Below are positions 9,413-19,549 of a DNA stretch of 64,000 nucleotides, piece after piece. The stretch lies in the NCBI GenBank assembly GCA_902168085.1, contig CABHOP010000022.1, positions 62,001 to 126,000 on the forward strand, read 5' to 3'. How positions within the stretch are numbered: the first letter of the stretch is position 1; each line of letters starts with the position of its first letter. The stretch comes from an uncultured Bacteroides sp. GTDB lineage: Bacteria; Bacteroidota; Bacteroidia; Chitinophagales; Chitinophagaceae. The notes beneath the pieces are model-generated. The model was not told the origin of the DNA and did no database searches. It saw only the letters and a list, made by a program, of their open reading frames with translations. A program made the translations under genes and the position numbers.

Positions 9413-10300
9413 ATGCGCCAGCTACTACCCCTGCTTATTTGCATATTCTTATATTCCTGCAGCAACCCTGTGAAAGATGTGGGGTATATAAATGATACGA
9501 AGTACTTAAAAAACAAATCTAACGACCGTTATCTGTCAGTAACAATTCTAAAAGAATATGATAGTGCCGGCTTACACATCAGCCGCACAGAAGTTATTAA
9601 CGACTTATCTCCTCAAGAGATACGTGACATAAATCCGGAAAACAGGAGTATGACTGTTGTTGCCTGTGCGGCACTGTACACTAATCCGAAAAACATAGAC
9701 GACAGATACAAAAATCTAAAAAGTATTACACTTATTATCCTGGGCTCCACATTTTCAATATTCGCCTCCATTTGGTTCTTTCACTATTCAAAAGATAGGC
9801 AAAGCCATCATGAAAAAATAATTTTAATGTCAGAAATCAGAGATGTAAGACGGCATTTACGAGCCAATTTGCGTTGGATAAAAAAAATAGATCTGAATAA
9901 TGGAATACCATTATCATTTTATTTCAACAGAATGAAATCATTCAGTAATATGATATTGAATTCGGAAGATACCTACAGGTCTGTTCCACACAACTTTACA
10001 CCAATATTATCTCATATCCGTATTCACATAAGAAACTACAATATTGAAGTTGAAGAATTTGTAAAAAATCTGGAATGTAGAAATAACGATATTGCTGTAC
10101 TAAAAGAACATCAGGAATTTATAAAAACAAAAACACTTTTTTTAATATCATGGCTAGGGCTTGTTAACAGTATAAAGCACAATCGAAAATCATATTATGA
10201 TGAGTTCAGACAAAAAGAATTGACATTAAAAAAGAAGCAAGAATTTAAAGTGATTTATTATGAGGAAAGAAAAACTAACTGTATTGACCAGAGAAAGTGA
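9413..10300 (+). CDS. Hypothetical protein with lipoprotein-like signal (LYSCSNP) and one internal TM segment
   Basis: MRQLLPLLICIFLYSCSNPVKD; TM-like SITLIILGSTFSIFASIWFF. Confidence 0.55.
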   Translation: MRQLLPLLICIFLYSCSNPVKDVGYINDTKYLKNKSNDRYLSVTILKEYDSAGLHISRTEVINDLSPQEIRDINPENRSMTVVACAALYTNPKNIDDRYKNLKSITLIILGSTFSIFASIWFFHYSKDRQSHHEKIILMSEIRDVRRHLRANLRWIKKIDLNNGIPLSFYFNRMKSFSNMILNSEDTYRSVPHNFTPILSHIRIHIRNYNIEVEEFVKNLECRNNDIAVLKEHQEFIKTKTLFLISWLGLVNSIKHNRKSYYDEFRQKELTLKKKQEFKVIYYEERKTNCIDQRK

Positions 10301-11048
10301 ACAACTTTCATTGGAAAATTTCATAGTAATGCCGCCAATAGCAAAAACGAAAGAACAAGGCCTTAATATTTTACATATAAACACACAAAATAGTCCTTAC
10401 ACACTTAACCCTTCAGCTTCAGCTTTTGTGAAAGAGTATTTATTGAAAGATGACATTAAAGCTTTCAAAAATGATTCTTCTATCTTGAAATTTGCTGTAG
10501 AAAGAGCATTGAAGCATGAAGGCGTTTTTTTAGAGTTTGGATTTTGTACGGGAACGACGTTAAACTTCATTGCAGCATTAGCGTATGACAGGGAAATATT
10601 TGGCTTTGATTCGCTGCGAGGCTTGCCTGTAAACTGGCGTAGTGGATTTCCTGAAAAAGTATTTGCATACAAAGATAAAAACCGCTTTCCATTCGTTCCG
10701 CTACCTAATGTTTCTTTAGTTATTGGGCTGATAGAAGATACATTACCGACATTTAATACAAATATTTTGACTACTGCGCCTGTTGCTTTCATCCATATTG
10801 ATTCAGATACCGTTGAGGCAGCTACTACCATATACAACGGCTTGAAGAATAAAATAGAGCCTGGCAAAACGATTATTGTACTGGATGAAGGTTACAATTT
10901 TACGGATAAAGAAAATGCAAGAGACGATGAGTGGAAAAAACACGAGTTTTCTGCTACACAACAGTTTGCACGACAGATGGGATATACTATACAATACCTG
11001 GCTTTTAATGAAAACCATCAGCAATTAGTTTTAATCTTTAACGAATAA
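10260..11048 (+). CDS. Class I SAM-dependent methyltransferase, TylF/MycF-like
   Basis: VFLEFGFCTGTTLNFIAALA, EIFGFDSLRGLPVNWRSGF, VAFIHIDSDTVEAATTIY. Confidence 0.7.
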   Translation: MRKEKLTVLTRESEQLSLENFIVMPPIAKTKEQGLNILHINTQNSPYTLNPSASAFVKEYLLKDDIKAFKNDSSILKFAVERALKHEGVFLEFGFCTGTTLNFIAALAYDREIFGFDSLRGLPVNWRSGFPEKVFAYKDKNRFPFVPLPNVSLVIGLIEDTLPTFNTNILTTAPVAFIHIDSDTVEAATTIYNGLKNKIEPGKTIIVLDEGYNFTDKENARDDEWKKHEFSATQQFARQMGYTIQYLAFNENHQQLVLIFNE

Positions 11049-11129
11049 AAGTAGCCTTACCGGGGCTTTACACTATCTATCTATTTAAAAGGCTATGGCT
11101 ATGTAGTAGTATAAATCAGATTGGCAGTG

Positions 11130-11481
11130 TACCATCTGATATTGATGTTTTTTCTAACTTCTCAATAACTGAAAATAAAAAGGCTGGGACATTGGATATA
11201 AGTGGAGTGCTTAAAGGTGACAACTTTCCGAGCACAGAAGCATTTATCACAGACCCTAAAGGGAATAACGCATTTATAGGAGTTGGTTTTTATGAAGGTT
11301 CTCCATTTTCAAGTTTGTCGGGCCAAAATAAAGATAATCCAATAACCAGCTTTAAGTTACCATTACCACAGATAAGGACGGCAATTTTACAGGCGTAAAA
11401 GTTGGTGACAAGTCTTTAAATCTTGCTGACTGGAATAAAATGTTCGAAACGGCAGATCCACATAAAAATGTAGAGAAATGA
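11130..11481 (+). pseudogene. Decayed C-terminal tail of a polymorphic (RHS-type) toxin
   Basis: SDIDVFSNFSITENKKAGTLDISGVLKGDNFPSTEAFITDPKGNNAFIGVGFYEGSPFSSLSGQNKDNPITSFK, then a 1-nt frameshift near 11357, then TITTDKDGNFTGVKVGDKSLNLADWNKMFETADPHKNVEK*, ending in ATGA overlap with the next ORF. Confidence 0.55.
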
Positions 11482-11723
11482 AAAAGATGATCAAATACTT
11501 TTTAATTGGGCTAGCTGCTATGGTTATCTTTACTTACCTGTTGGGTTTGCTAGATGACGCTTTTCATAAAACAGGAATTTGGCACAAAGACATTGTTAGC
11601 TCCATCAAGTATTATGTTTTATGGGTGTTGCCTTATTGGTGGTTAATAATACTTATTGGTTCGATAATACTTGGATTAGTTTTTTACGGAATTAGAATAG
11701 GCATAAAGAAGCTGCGAGGATAG
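11478..11723 (+). CDS. Small two-TM membrane protein, putative immunity protein for the adjacent toxin tail
   Basis: Start codon overlaps the toxin-tail stop (ATGA); two hydrophobic segments. Confidence 0.5.
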   Translation: MKKMIKYFLIGLAAMVIFTYLLGLLDDAFHKTGIWHKDIVSSIKYYVLWVLPYWWLIILIGSIILGLVFYGIRIGIKKLRG

Positions 11724-11914
11724 CAAGTATTTGCTCTTATTTATTGGTTTTATGCTGGTTTTTTTGGGGAAGTTTTTTTTAATCGCGTTGTATTACTTAT
11801 TTATTTGTCTCAGCGTGTTGACTAAGCCGTCAATTGATTACATACCCGCCTGTTTATCTTCATTGGGATTTTTTTGAATAGACACCATTTCTATCTCAAA
11901 CAGACTTGTCCAGA

Positions 11915-12787
11915 TTATCTCCATCTTTTACCGAGTGCCAGTCCTGCAAAGAGGCTGGCACTCCAATTATATGCCTTTAGCTCCGCCATAACAGGCAATG
12001 ATTTTGTATAAACAGAGGCATTAACGCCTAAGGTGATCGCTTGTATCAACCCTTTATTAGGTGCCGGTTCTATCACAAAAGCTGCCTCCAGGTATACACC
12101 CGGTACTAATTTCGTCTCACCCAATCCTTTACTCCATTTGCTACTTCCTAATATGCGCGTACGCTCCAGGAACATCGCAGCCACGCTGTCTGTATATTTC
12201 GTTTCTATCAGCTCACTTACCGGCTCCGGTTGCGAATAGTCTGTTTTTACTACTTTCAGGTAATAGGGCTTTAGCAGCGCCAGGCTGAACCCACCCCCAT
12301 ACCGAAAGCTAACAGAGAGATTACCTTCTACCACACCCGGCAATAATAGCTGTTCTTTGCTATAACCTATTTGTAAAGTATACAGATTGTTGATCTTTCC
12401 AAATATGTACGGTGAAGTAGCGCCATACTTCGCAGGCAGTACACCTATGTTCTCCTGTTTTACCTGTTTCTCCTGCTTGATCTCAGAAAAATGCAACTGC
12501 CAGATATGGTGGCTGCCAGGATTGTCTTTTATAAGATAGTAGATACCGCCACTCCACCCATTGCTGTTCAATCTACCACCCAGTAGTAAACCCTTATTAA
12601 AATTCTGCTCCGTTCCCCATTGTTTGATGTGGTCTTTAAACTCCTTTACTTTATCTGTCTTTTTTTTAGCTTTCTTCTTGGCATTGGCAGTTGTTTCATT
12701 CCACACATTTGTTTGTGCAGATATAGGTACAGGAAACGATAATAACCAAAGCAGAGAAAGGTAATAAAGTGATAAACGGGCAGGCAT
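11915..12787 (-). CDS. Conserved outer-membrane-associated hypothetical protein
   Basis: Signal peptide MPARLSLYYLSLLWLLSFPVPISAQ; beta-rich repeats. Confidence 0.55.
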   Translation of the reverse strand: MPARLSLYYLSLLWLLSFPVPISAQTNVWNETTANAKKKAKKKTDKVKEFKDHIKQWGTEQNFNKGLLLGGRLNSNGWSGGIYYLIKDNPGSHHIWQLHFSEIKQEKQVKQENIGVLPAKYGATSPYIFGKINNLYTLQIGYSKEQLLLPGVVEGNLSVSFRYGGGFSLALLKPYYLKVVKTDYSQPEPVSELIETKYTDSVAAMFLERTRILGSSKWSKGLGETKLVPGVYLEAAFVIEPAPNKGLIQAITLGVNASVYTKSLPVMAELKAYNWSASLFAGLALGKRWR

Positions 12788-12868
12788 AAGGTGTAGAATA
12801 ATAAGGCAATGATAAGGTAAAATTCAATAAATAATCACATTTTTGCTTACCGTTTTTGAATCAGTCCC

Positions 12869-15800
12869 ATGCAACGTTATACGTCCCTTTTACTAGCCCT
12901 GTTATTATTGTCATGCTCTATCGCACAAGCCCAAAATAAACAGCCCTACAGCCGTTTTCAGTATCATAAATACAAATGGCGAACCTTTCATACCAAAGCC
13001 TATCATATCTACTTCCCGACAGGCTATGACAGTCTTGCCTCTTTTACCGCAAGAGAGCTGCCGGATGCTATAAAGAAGGTAAAGCGCAACATGGGCACCA
13101 CACTGCTGAAAGAACCCAATATTATTATCTACCCATCTGTCGACCAGCTATATGGAAGCAATATAGGCTATAGCGAATCTGTAAACTATACTTTACCCAC
13201 ATTCGTAGCTAAAGGCAACCGCACAATCATAGCTTACGACGGCAACTACGAACATCTTAAACAACAGATCTATGAGTCTGTTGCAAGATCTATCTGGGAG
13301 GCATGGCTGAAGGAAGAAAACGACCTCGCAAAACAAGCGAACGACAAACCGGAAGATATACCCACCTGGTTCAAAGAAGGTGCTATCGCATATTTTGCCC
13401 ATGGTTGGGCCATTGAAGCAGAAGATAAACTGCATAGCAATTACCAACTTAATCCATATACCAACTGGCAACAGGTTGCAGCTACTCAATCTAAACTTGC
13501 AGGACAGGCATTTCTATATTTTTTTAGAAGATCAGTACTACCCACAAGCCCCCATGCAATTATTAGGACAGCTTCGTAAAAAGAAGAACTTGCAACGCGC
13601 CCAACGATTGCTCACTAAGAAACCACTCGATACCGTATTGGCAGAATGCAATCGCTTTTATCAGGCAAGATTCCAAGAGCAGTCTACACCTATACCGACA
13701 AGCACTGTAAGCCTAACCATTCCAAAGAAAAAAGGTGTATTAAAAGGGGTGAAAGCAAGCCCTGATGGCAAACAAGTAGCTTATACTGTTTACCGGAACC
13801 GCAAACGAACTGCTTATGTCTACAACAGTATTAGTAAAGAAACGAAGAAACTCACGAGTTATAACCTGCCGCCCTGGATCACAGATTACAGCAGGGACCT
13901 ATACCCTATCCTGCAATGGACCAATGATGGCAATGAGATTAATGTCATGTTACCTATAAAAGGTAAATTAACCCTTATCAGCTATAGCACTAACGGTCAG
14001 AAAACAGACCGGGTAGAAATAATTGGAACCGACGGCGTGAATCAAGTAGAGATCATCAAGGACTATCAATACCTAATGTCAGCTTATCGAAAAGGTCAAA
14101 GCGATATAGTGGAATACGATGGCCTCAAGGAGAAATATGTTCCTTACACCAATGATAATTACGACGATGCAACACCTGTGTGTAATAGCAATAATTCCAG
14201 CCAACTGTTTTTTATATCAGGACGAAAGGAGAAAGAACTCACAGCCGAACAAAAAAGTACTATTGGCTTTAAAGACACGACCATACAAAAGCAAGGCATA
14301 TTTACCGTAAAGGATAAAGCTATAACACTTGTGCTCACAGATAGCATCCCTTATATCCATTGGGATAAGCTGGTAGCATTACCACAAGGCCAGCTGCTCG
14401 CTACTCTTACTAAATACGGTGAGGAGCGCTTTGCATTTATTCCCAATCCTAATACGATTACACCTGCCATACAAACATTAGCCAGGTATCAACCTATACA
14501 ATACCTGACCGCTCAACAAACCATTAGCTACCACCGTCAGAAAGGTGATAGCATAGAAGTAGTATCAGAGCCGCTAAAGGCTTGGATAATCAGGAATAGC
14601 AATGATGATACCACAAGTGCATGGTTGGATGATTATAATAAGAAGGCTGCAGTAAGGGCAAAAGAAGATAGTATACTGAAAGCGGCAAGAGATGAATCCC
14701 CCTCTTTCCTGGAAGGTGTATTGATACCTAAAAATGCCAAGGAAGAGGCACAGAAAAGAGAAGACAGCATACAGAAAGCATTAACCTACAATCCTAAGCA
14801 AGTAAGGCCTTACATCCTACAACTGCATAGTGCTTACTTCTCGGCCAAAGTAAACAATGATTATTTCATCAACCGCTACCAGCCGTATAAAAACTACCAG
14901 GGGCAGTTTAAGTTCCCGGAATTAGGTGGTATGGCGCAAGGTGGCTTTAGCGATATATTGGAAAACCATCATGTAAACATCGCCTTTCGTCTGCCGGCAG
15001 GATCAGAAGGCAGTGATTTCTTTATCCGCTATGAGAATACAGCGAAGAAAATAGACTGGGGTATCAGTTACTTTCGGAAAGTAGAAAGCCTATCACCAGA
15101 CCCCAAACGCAGTTGGGTAGATGAGGAAGGTAAGCCTTATCCCAATAATGCTAAAGTCAAAACCCACTATGGTGAAGTAAGCGTACATCATCCGATTACC
15201 TACTACCTATCTGCCGGTTTCCAGGAAGCAGTTCGCTATGACAGAACGATATTCTTAGCTACTGATAAATATACTCTGCCCTTTAAAGACCTTAGTTCCA
15301 CCTGGTCGATCAGCACACTATCGCTTACCTATAACAGGCTAATGCCTACTTTACCGATGCTATACAAAGGTTTTAAAGCAAAAGGACTGATCGATGTATT
15401 TCAGCCGGTAGCAGGTAATGAAGGAACGGTGACTGGTAGTACCCTGCAATTACAGTATCACCAACCGTTGTATAAATACATCACATTAGCTACGCAACTA
15501 CAAACCGGCTACAGTGGGGGTAAAAGCAAAGTTTTATACAATACCGGCGGCATGGATAACAATATCACCGTGAGAACCGATAGCAATATTAACCCGGAGC
15601 AAACCACGCCCTATGCATTTCAAACGCTGATAACTCCATTGAGAGGATACTTGCAAAACACGCTGCAAGGCAATCAATACCTTGTTTTCAATACCGATGT
15701 TTATTTCCCGCTATTTCAAACACTGATCCCAATAGAAACGCCATTGCAATCTATCAACCAATTACAATTAGGATTATTCAGCGACATAGCGACTGTCAAA

Positions 15801-15968
15801 GAAACGTGGAACAAGACAAAGCCACAGAACGACTGGGCATGGTCCTACGGTATCAGCGCACGCACTAACCTTGCAGGCTATCCGATCCGTTTTGATATTA
15901 CTTGGCCGGGAGCATTGAATAGAAAACCTGTTTGGTATTTATCGTTCGTTCAGCTCCTTGAAAGATAA
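12869..15968 (+). pseudogene. TolB-like beta-propeller / outer-membrane-barrel protein split by a frameshift in a T7 run (13519-13525)
   Basis: ORFs 12869..13579 and 13380..15968 join seamlessly if one T is removed: LAGQAFLYFLEDQYYPQAPMQLLGQLRKKK. N-terminal peptidase-MA-like segment DIPTWFKEGAIAYFAHGW. Confidence 0.65.
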
Positions 15969-16134
15969 AGCCCTATCTACTTAAGCCTGTCTCTAAGATT
16001 TCTCATCAAAGGTCTGCATACAAATGCAGTAAGTGCAGATGCCTATTTTTCGTCCTCAGTGTTTCACAATAGAAGTCCGTCTATTTGATTTTTAATGTCA
16101 TTTGAAACGTCTTCGCCTTTTAGCATTCAATTCG

Positions 16135-16164
16135 TCAAAAGTCACATCTAGATGTGACTTTTGA
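16135..16164. promoter_or_regulatory. 30-bp perfect palindrome TCAAAAGTCACATCTAGATGTGACTTTTGA
   Basis: Direct reading; reverse complement is identical. Confidence 0.7.
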
Positions 16165-16371
16165 TATGCATAATGTAGTTATGTGTAGTGCAAGCATAAT
16201 ATCAATGTGTTATGCCAGGTATTCATTTTGAGCGTTTTGTCATAGTAAATTTCGATAGCAGTCGCTCAAAAATGTTGCCGACATTCGTATCAGTTCTACT
16301 TTCCTGAGATAGGAATACACTTTGTCAAATAAAGTTGAAAACCATATATTTATGGTCAATATTCCCACGCC

Positions 16372-19167
16372 TTGAGCACAGAGAAACATACCAGGAAACA
16401 GATAATTGATGCTAGACTATTTAAAGCTGGATGGGATGTTTCTGATCGTGCGCAAGTTGTTGAGGAATATGATATTGAAGTAGGTTTACCCGATAGCGTA
16501 TCTCAACCACAAACAAAATATCAAGGACGCCAGTTTAGCGATTATACTTTACTGGGCAAAGACGGAAAAATCATTGCGGTAATTGAAGCTAAAAAGACTT
16601 CTGTAGATGCTGCATTAGGACGAGAACAAGCCAAACAATATTGCTACCACATACAGCAAAAACAGGGAGTATTACCATTCTGTTTTTATACAAATGGAAA
16701 TGATATTTTCTTTTGGGATTTAGAAAACTACCCTCCACGTAAAGTGCATGGTTTCCCTACCAGAGATGATTTAGAACGGTGTGAATATATTCGAAAGGCA
16801 AGAAAATCTTTAGCCGGTGAACTAATCAATACAAAGATTGCTGGCCGAGAGTATCAAATAGCGTCTATAAGAAGTGTAATGGAAGCTGTGGAGAAAAGGA
16901 AACGAAAGTTTCTTTTGGTGATGGCTACAGGTACAGGTAAAACCAGAACTTGTATAGGATTGGTAGACGCCTTGATGCGTGCCGGTTGGGCAGAAAGAGT
17001 GCTGTTTCTGGTTGACCGCATTGCATTGCAATCACAGACACTGGATGCTTTTAAAGAACATTTACCAAATGAACCAAGATGGCCCAAACAAGGCGAGAAA
17101 ACAATTGCCAGAGATAGGCGTATATATGTTTCTACTTACCCAACGATGCTGAATATTATTAGAGAGCAGAATAATGGGTTATCGCCTCATTTCTTTGACT
17201 TGATAATTGTGGATGAAAGCCATCGAAGTATCTATAATACATACGGTGAAATACTTGACTATTTTGGTGCCATTACTTTAGGGTTAACGGCTACCCCAAC
17301 TGATGTTATAGACCATAATACTTTCCAGTTGTTTGAGTGTGAAGATGGAATTCCAACATTTGCCTATTCATACGAAGAGGCCGTAACCCACGTGCCACCT
17401 TATTTGTCAGATTTTCAAGTGATGAAAATCAAAACAAAATTTCTGGAACAAGGCATTAATAAACGCACTATCAGCCTCGAAGACCAAAAGAAATTATTGC
17501 ATGAGGGAAAGGATGTTGATGAAATAAATTATGAAGGCTCAGAAATAGAGAAGACTGTTGTCAATAAGGGTACCAATGCACTTATTGTCAGAGAGTTTAT
17601 GGAAGAAAGCATCAAAGATGCTAACGGTGTATTGCCTGGCAAAACTATCTTTTTCTGTATTAGCAAGGCGCACGCTAGGCGGATAGAAGATGTTTTCGAT
17701 GCACTTTATCCTGAACATAAAGGAGAACTGGCTAAAGTAATTGTTAGTGAAGACCCTCGGGTACACGGCAAGGGCGGATTGCTGGATCAGTTTACCAACA
17801 AGGACATGCCTCGTATTGCTATCAGTGTAGATATGCTGGATACTGGTATAGACGTAAGAGAGGTGCAGAATCTTGTTTTTGCCAAACAGGTATTTTCTTA
17901 TACCAAGTTCTGGCAAATGATAGGAAGGGGAACAAGGTTGCTGGAAAAAGATAAAATAAAGCCTTGGTGTACAACCAAAGATGGCTTTCTGATATTAGAC
18001 TGTTGGGACAATTTCGAATATTTCAAGCTTAATCCTAAAGGCAAAGAATTAAAGCCACAAATACCGTTACCTGTCAGGTTGTTTGGTGTTAGGCTTGATA
18101 AGATTGAAAAAGCAATTGAGTTAAAAAATGATGCAATTACCAGAAAAGAAGCGACAAATCTACAGGCTCAGATTGCACAATTGCCGCAAAATTCTGTTGT
18201 TGTAATGGATGCCAAATCTGATTTGCAGCGATTGGATGACCCAGGGTTTTGGTTGGCATTAAATGATGATAATATAGCGTTTTTGCGAAATGTGGTAAAA
18301 CCCTTGATGCGAACCATTGTTGGGGTAGACTATAAAGCCATGCGATTTGAGAAGGATATTGTAGAAGTTTCGTTGGCACATCTCAGTAATGACAAAGACA
18401 AGTTTGAAGCTTTAAAAGACAGTATTGTTGAAGAAATAGGAGAATTACCGCTGTCTGTGAATATAGTGGCGAATGAGAGAGACATCATACAGCGAAGCCA
18501 GACCAATCATTTTTGGTCTGCCATTTCAGAAGAAAGTATGGATGAGCTTATTGAGAAGCTGGCACCTCTAATGAAGTTTATAGACTCGTTTGTTGCGCCA
18601 CTGAGCCCTGAAAAGCTAAACCTGAAAGATATTACCATTGCAAAAGAATATGTAGACTTTGGTCCGCAGCACGAACGGCTGACGGTAGCCAACTACAGAC
18701 AACTGGTGGAACATAAGATAAATGAAATGGTACTGTCCAGCCCTATATTGCAAAAAGTAAAACAGGGCGGTGTAATTACCGAACAAGAAGCCGAAATGCT
18801 GGCAGAGGAATTGCACCAACAACACCCCCACATAACGATAGATCTGCTGCGCAGAGTATACGATAACAGAAAGGCGCAGCTCATTGCCTTTGTAAAACAT
18901 GTATTAGGTCTCGAAGTACTGGAAACATTTGCAGAAACGGTATCAAAAGCTTTCGATAATTTTATAGCCGAACATAGCTATCTGTCTGTAAGGCAACTTG
19001 AGTTTCTGAGCCTGCTCAGAAATTTCTTGTTAGAAAAAGGTTCAGCTACCAAAAAAGACCTTATTAATGCACCTTTTACACGTATTCATCCTGATGGGGT
19101 ACGTGGTGTATTCTCTCAAAAAGAAATTGAAGAAATAATAAGGTTTATTGAAAACATTGCAGCGTAA
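16372..19167 (+). CDS. hsdR: Type I restriction endonuclease subunit R (EcoEI-type), TTG start
   Basis: LLVMATGTGKTRTCIGLVDAL (Walker A), IIVDESHRS (DEAD-like), LTATPTD, MIGRGTR; EcoEI_R C-terminal-like region. Confidence 0.92.
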   Translation: MSTEKHTRKQIIDARLFKAGWDVSDRAQVVEEYDIEVGLPDSVSQPQTKYQGRQFSDYTLLGKDGKIIAVIEAKKTSVDAALGREQAKQYCYHIQQKQGVLPFCFYTNGNDIFFWDLENYPPRKVHGFPTRDDLERCEYIRKARKSLAGELINTKIAGREYQIASIRSVMEAVEKRKRKFLLVMATGTGKTRTCIGLVDALMRAGWAERVLFLVDRIALQSQTLDAFKEHLPNEPRWPKQGEKTIARDRRIYVSTYPTMLNIIREQNNGLSPHFFDLIIVDESHRSIYNTYGEILDYFGAITLGLTATPTDVIDHNTFQLFECEDGIPTFAYSYEEAVTHVPPYLSDFQVMKIKTKFLEQGINKRTISLEDQKKLLHEGKDVDEINYEGSEIEKTVVNKGTNALIVREFMEESIKDANGVLPGKTIFFCISKAHARRIEDVFDALYPEHKGELAKVIVSEDPRVHGKGGLLDQFTNKDMPRIAISVDMLDTGIDVREVQNLVFAKQVFSYTKFWQMIGRGTRLLEKDKIKPWCTTKDGFLILDCWDNFEYFKLNPKGKELKPQIPLPVRLFGVRLDKIEKAIELKNDAITRKEATNLQAQIAQLPQNSVVVMDAKSDLQRLDDPGFWLALNDDNIAFLRNVVKPLMRTIVGVDYKAMRFEKDIVEVSLAHLSNDKDKFEALKDSIVEEIGELPLSVNIVANERDIIQRSQTNHFWSAISEESMDELIEKLAPLMKFIDSFVAPLSPEKLNLKDITIAKEYVDFGPQHERLTVANYRQLVEHKINEMVLSSPILQKVKQGGVITEQEAEMLAEELHQQHPHITIDLLRRVYDNRKAQLIAFVKHVLGLEVLETFAETVSKAFDNFIAEHSYLSVRQLEFLSLLRNFLLEKGSATKKDLINAPFTRIHPDGVRGVFSQKEIEEIIRFIENIAA

Positions 19168-19168
19168 T

Positions 19169-19549
19169 ATGCTAAAAGAAATACGTAGTCAACTTATTGA
19201 GTTAGCGAGGATGAATGGTACGTGGAGTTATTCAATGCTAAATGACCAGCTACAACTTGGTCTTAATTTTGACGATATCTCTCATAGAAAGTTAGTTGGC
19301 GATTGGCTCGAAGAAATTTCACTGTATGAGCTTGAAAAAGAACGTCCGTTAATTAGTTCTATGATTGTTCATAAAAGTGGAAAAAAAGAGCAAGGTAATG
19401 GATATTACAAATTGTGCGAAAAACTATATATAAGACCGTGGTTGGAGTTGAAGGAAGACAGGCAATTTGAAAAAGATAGAATAAAAGAATGTTATTCCTT
19501 CTGGAAGAACAATGATAATTATAAGAAATACAAAAACGATTTTAAATAA
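19169..19549 (+). CDS. Hypothetical protein of about 126 aa between hsdR and hsdM
   Basis: In-operon ORF, start adjacent to hsdR stop, stop adjacent to hsdM start. Confidence 0.7.
   Translation: MLKEIRSQLIELARMNGTWSYSMLNDQLQLGLNFDDISHRKLVGDWLEEISLYELEKERPLISSMIVHKSGKKEQGNGYYKLCEKLYIRPWLELKEDRQFEKDRIKECYSFWKNNDNYKKYKNDFK

Noticed and set aside
13519-13525. Programmed -1 ribosomal frameshift at T TTT TTT
   Set aside because: A -1 shift here reads into TAG; only +1 (or loss of one T) restores the frame, so classical -1 slippage does not work.
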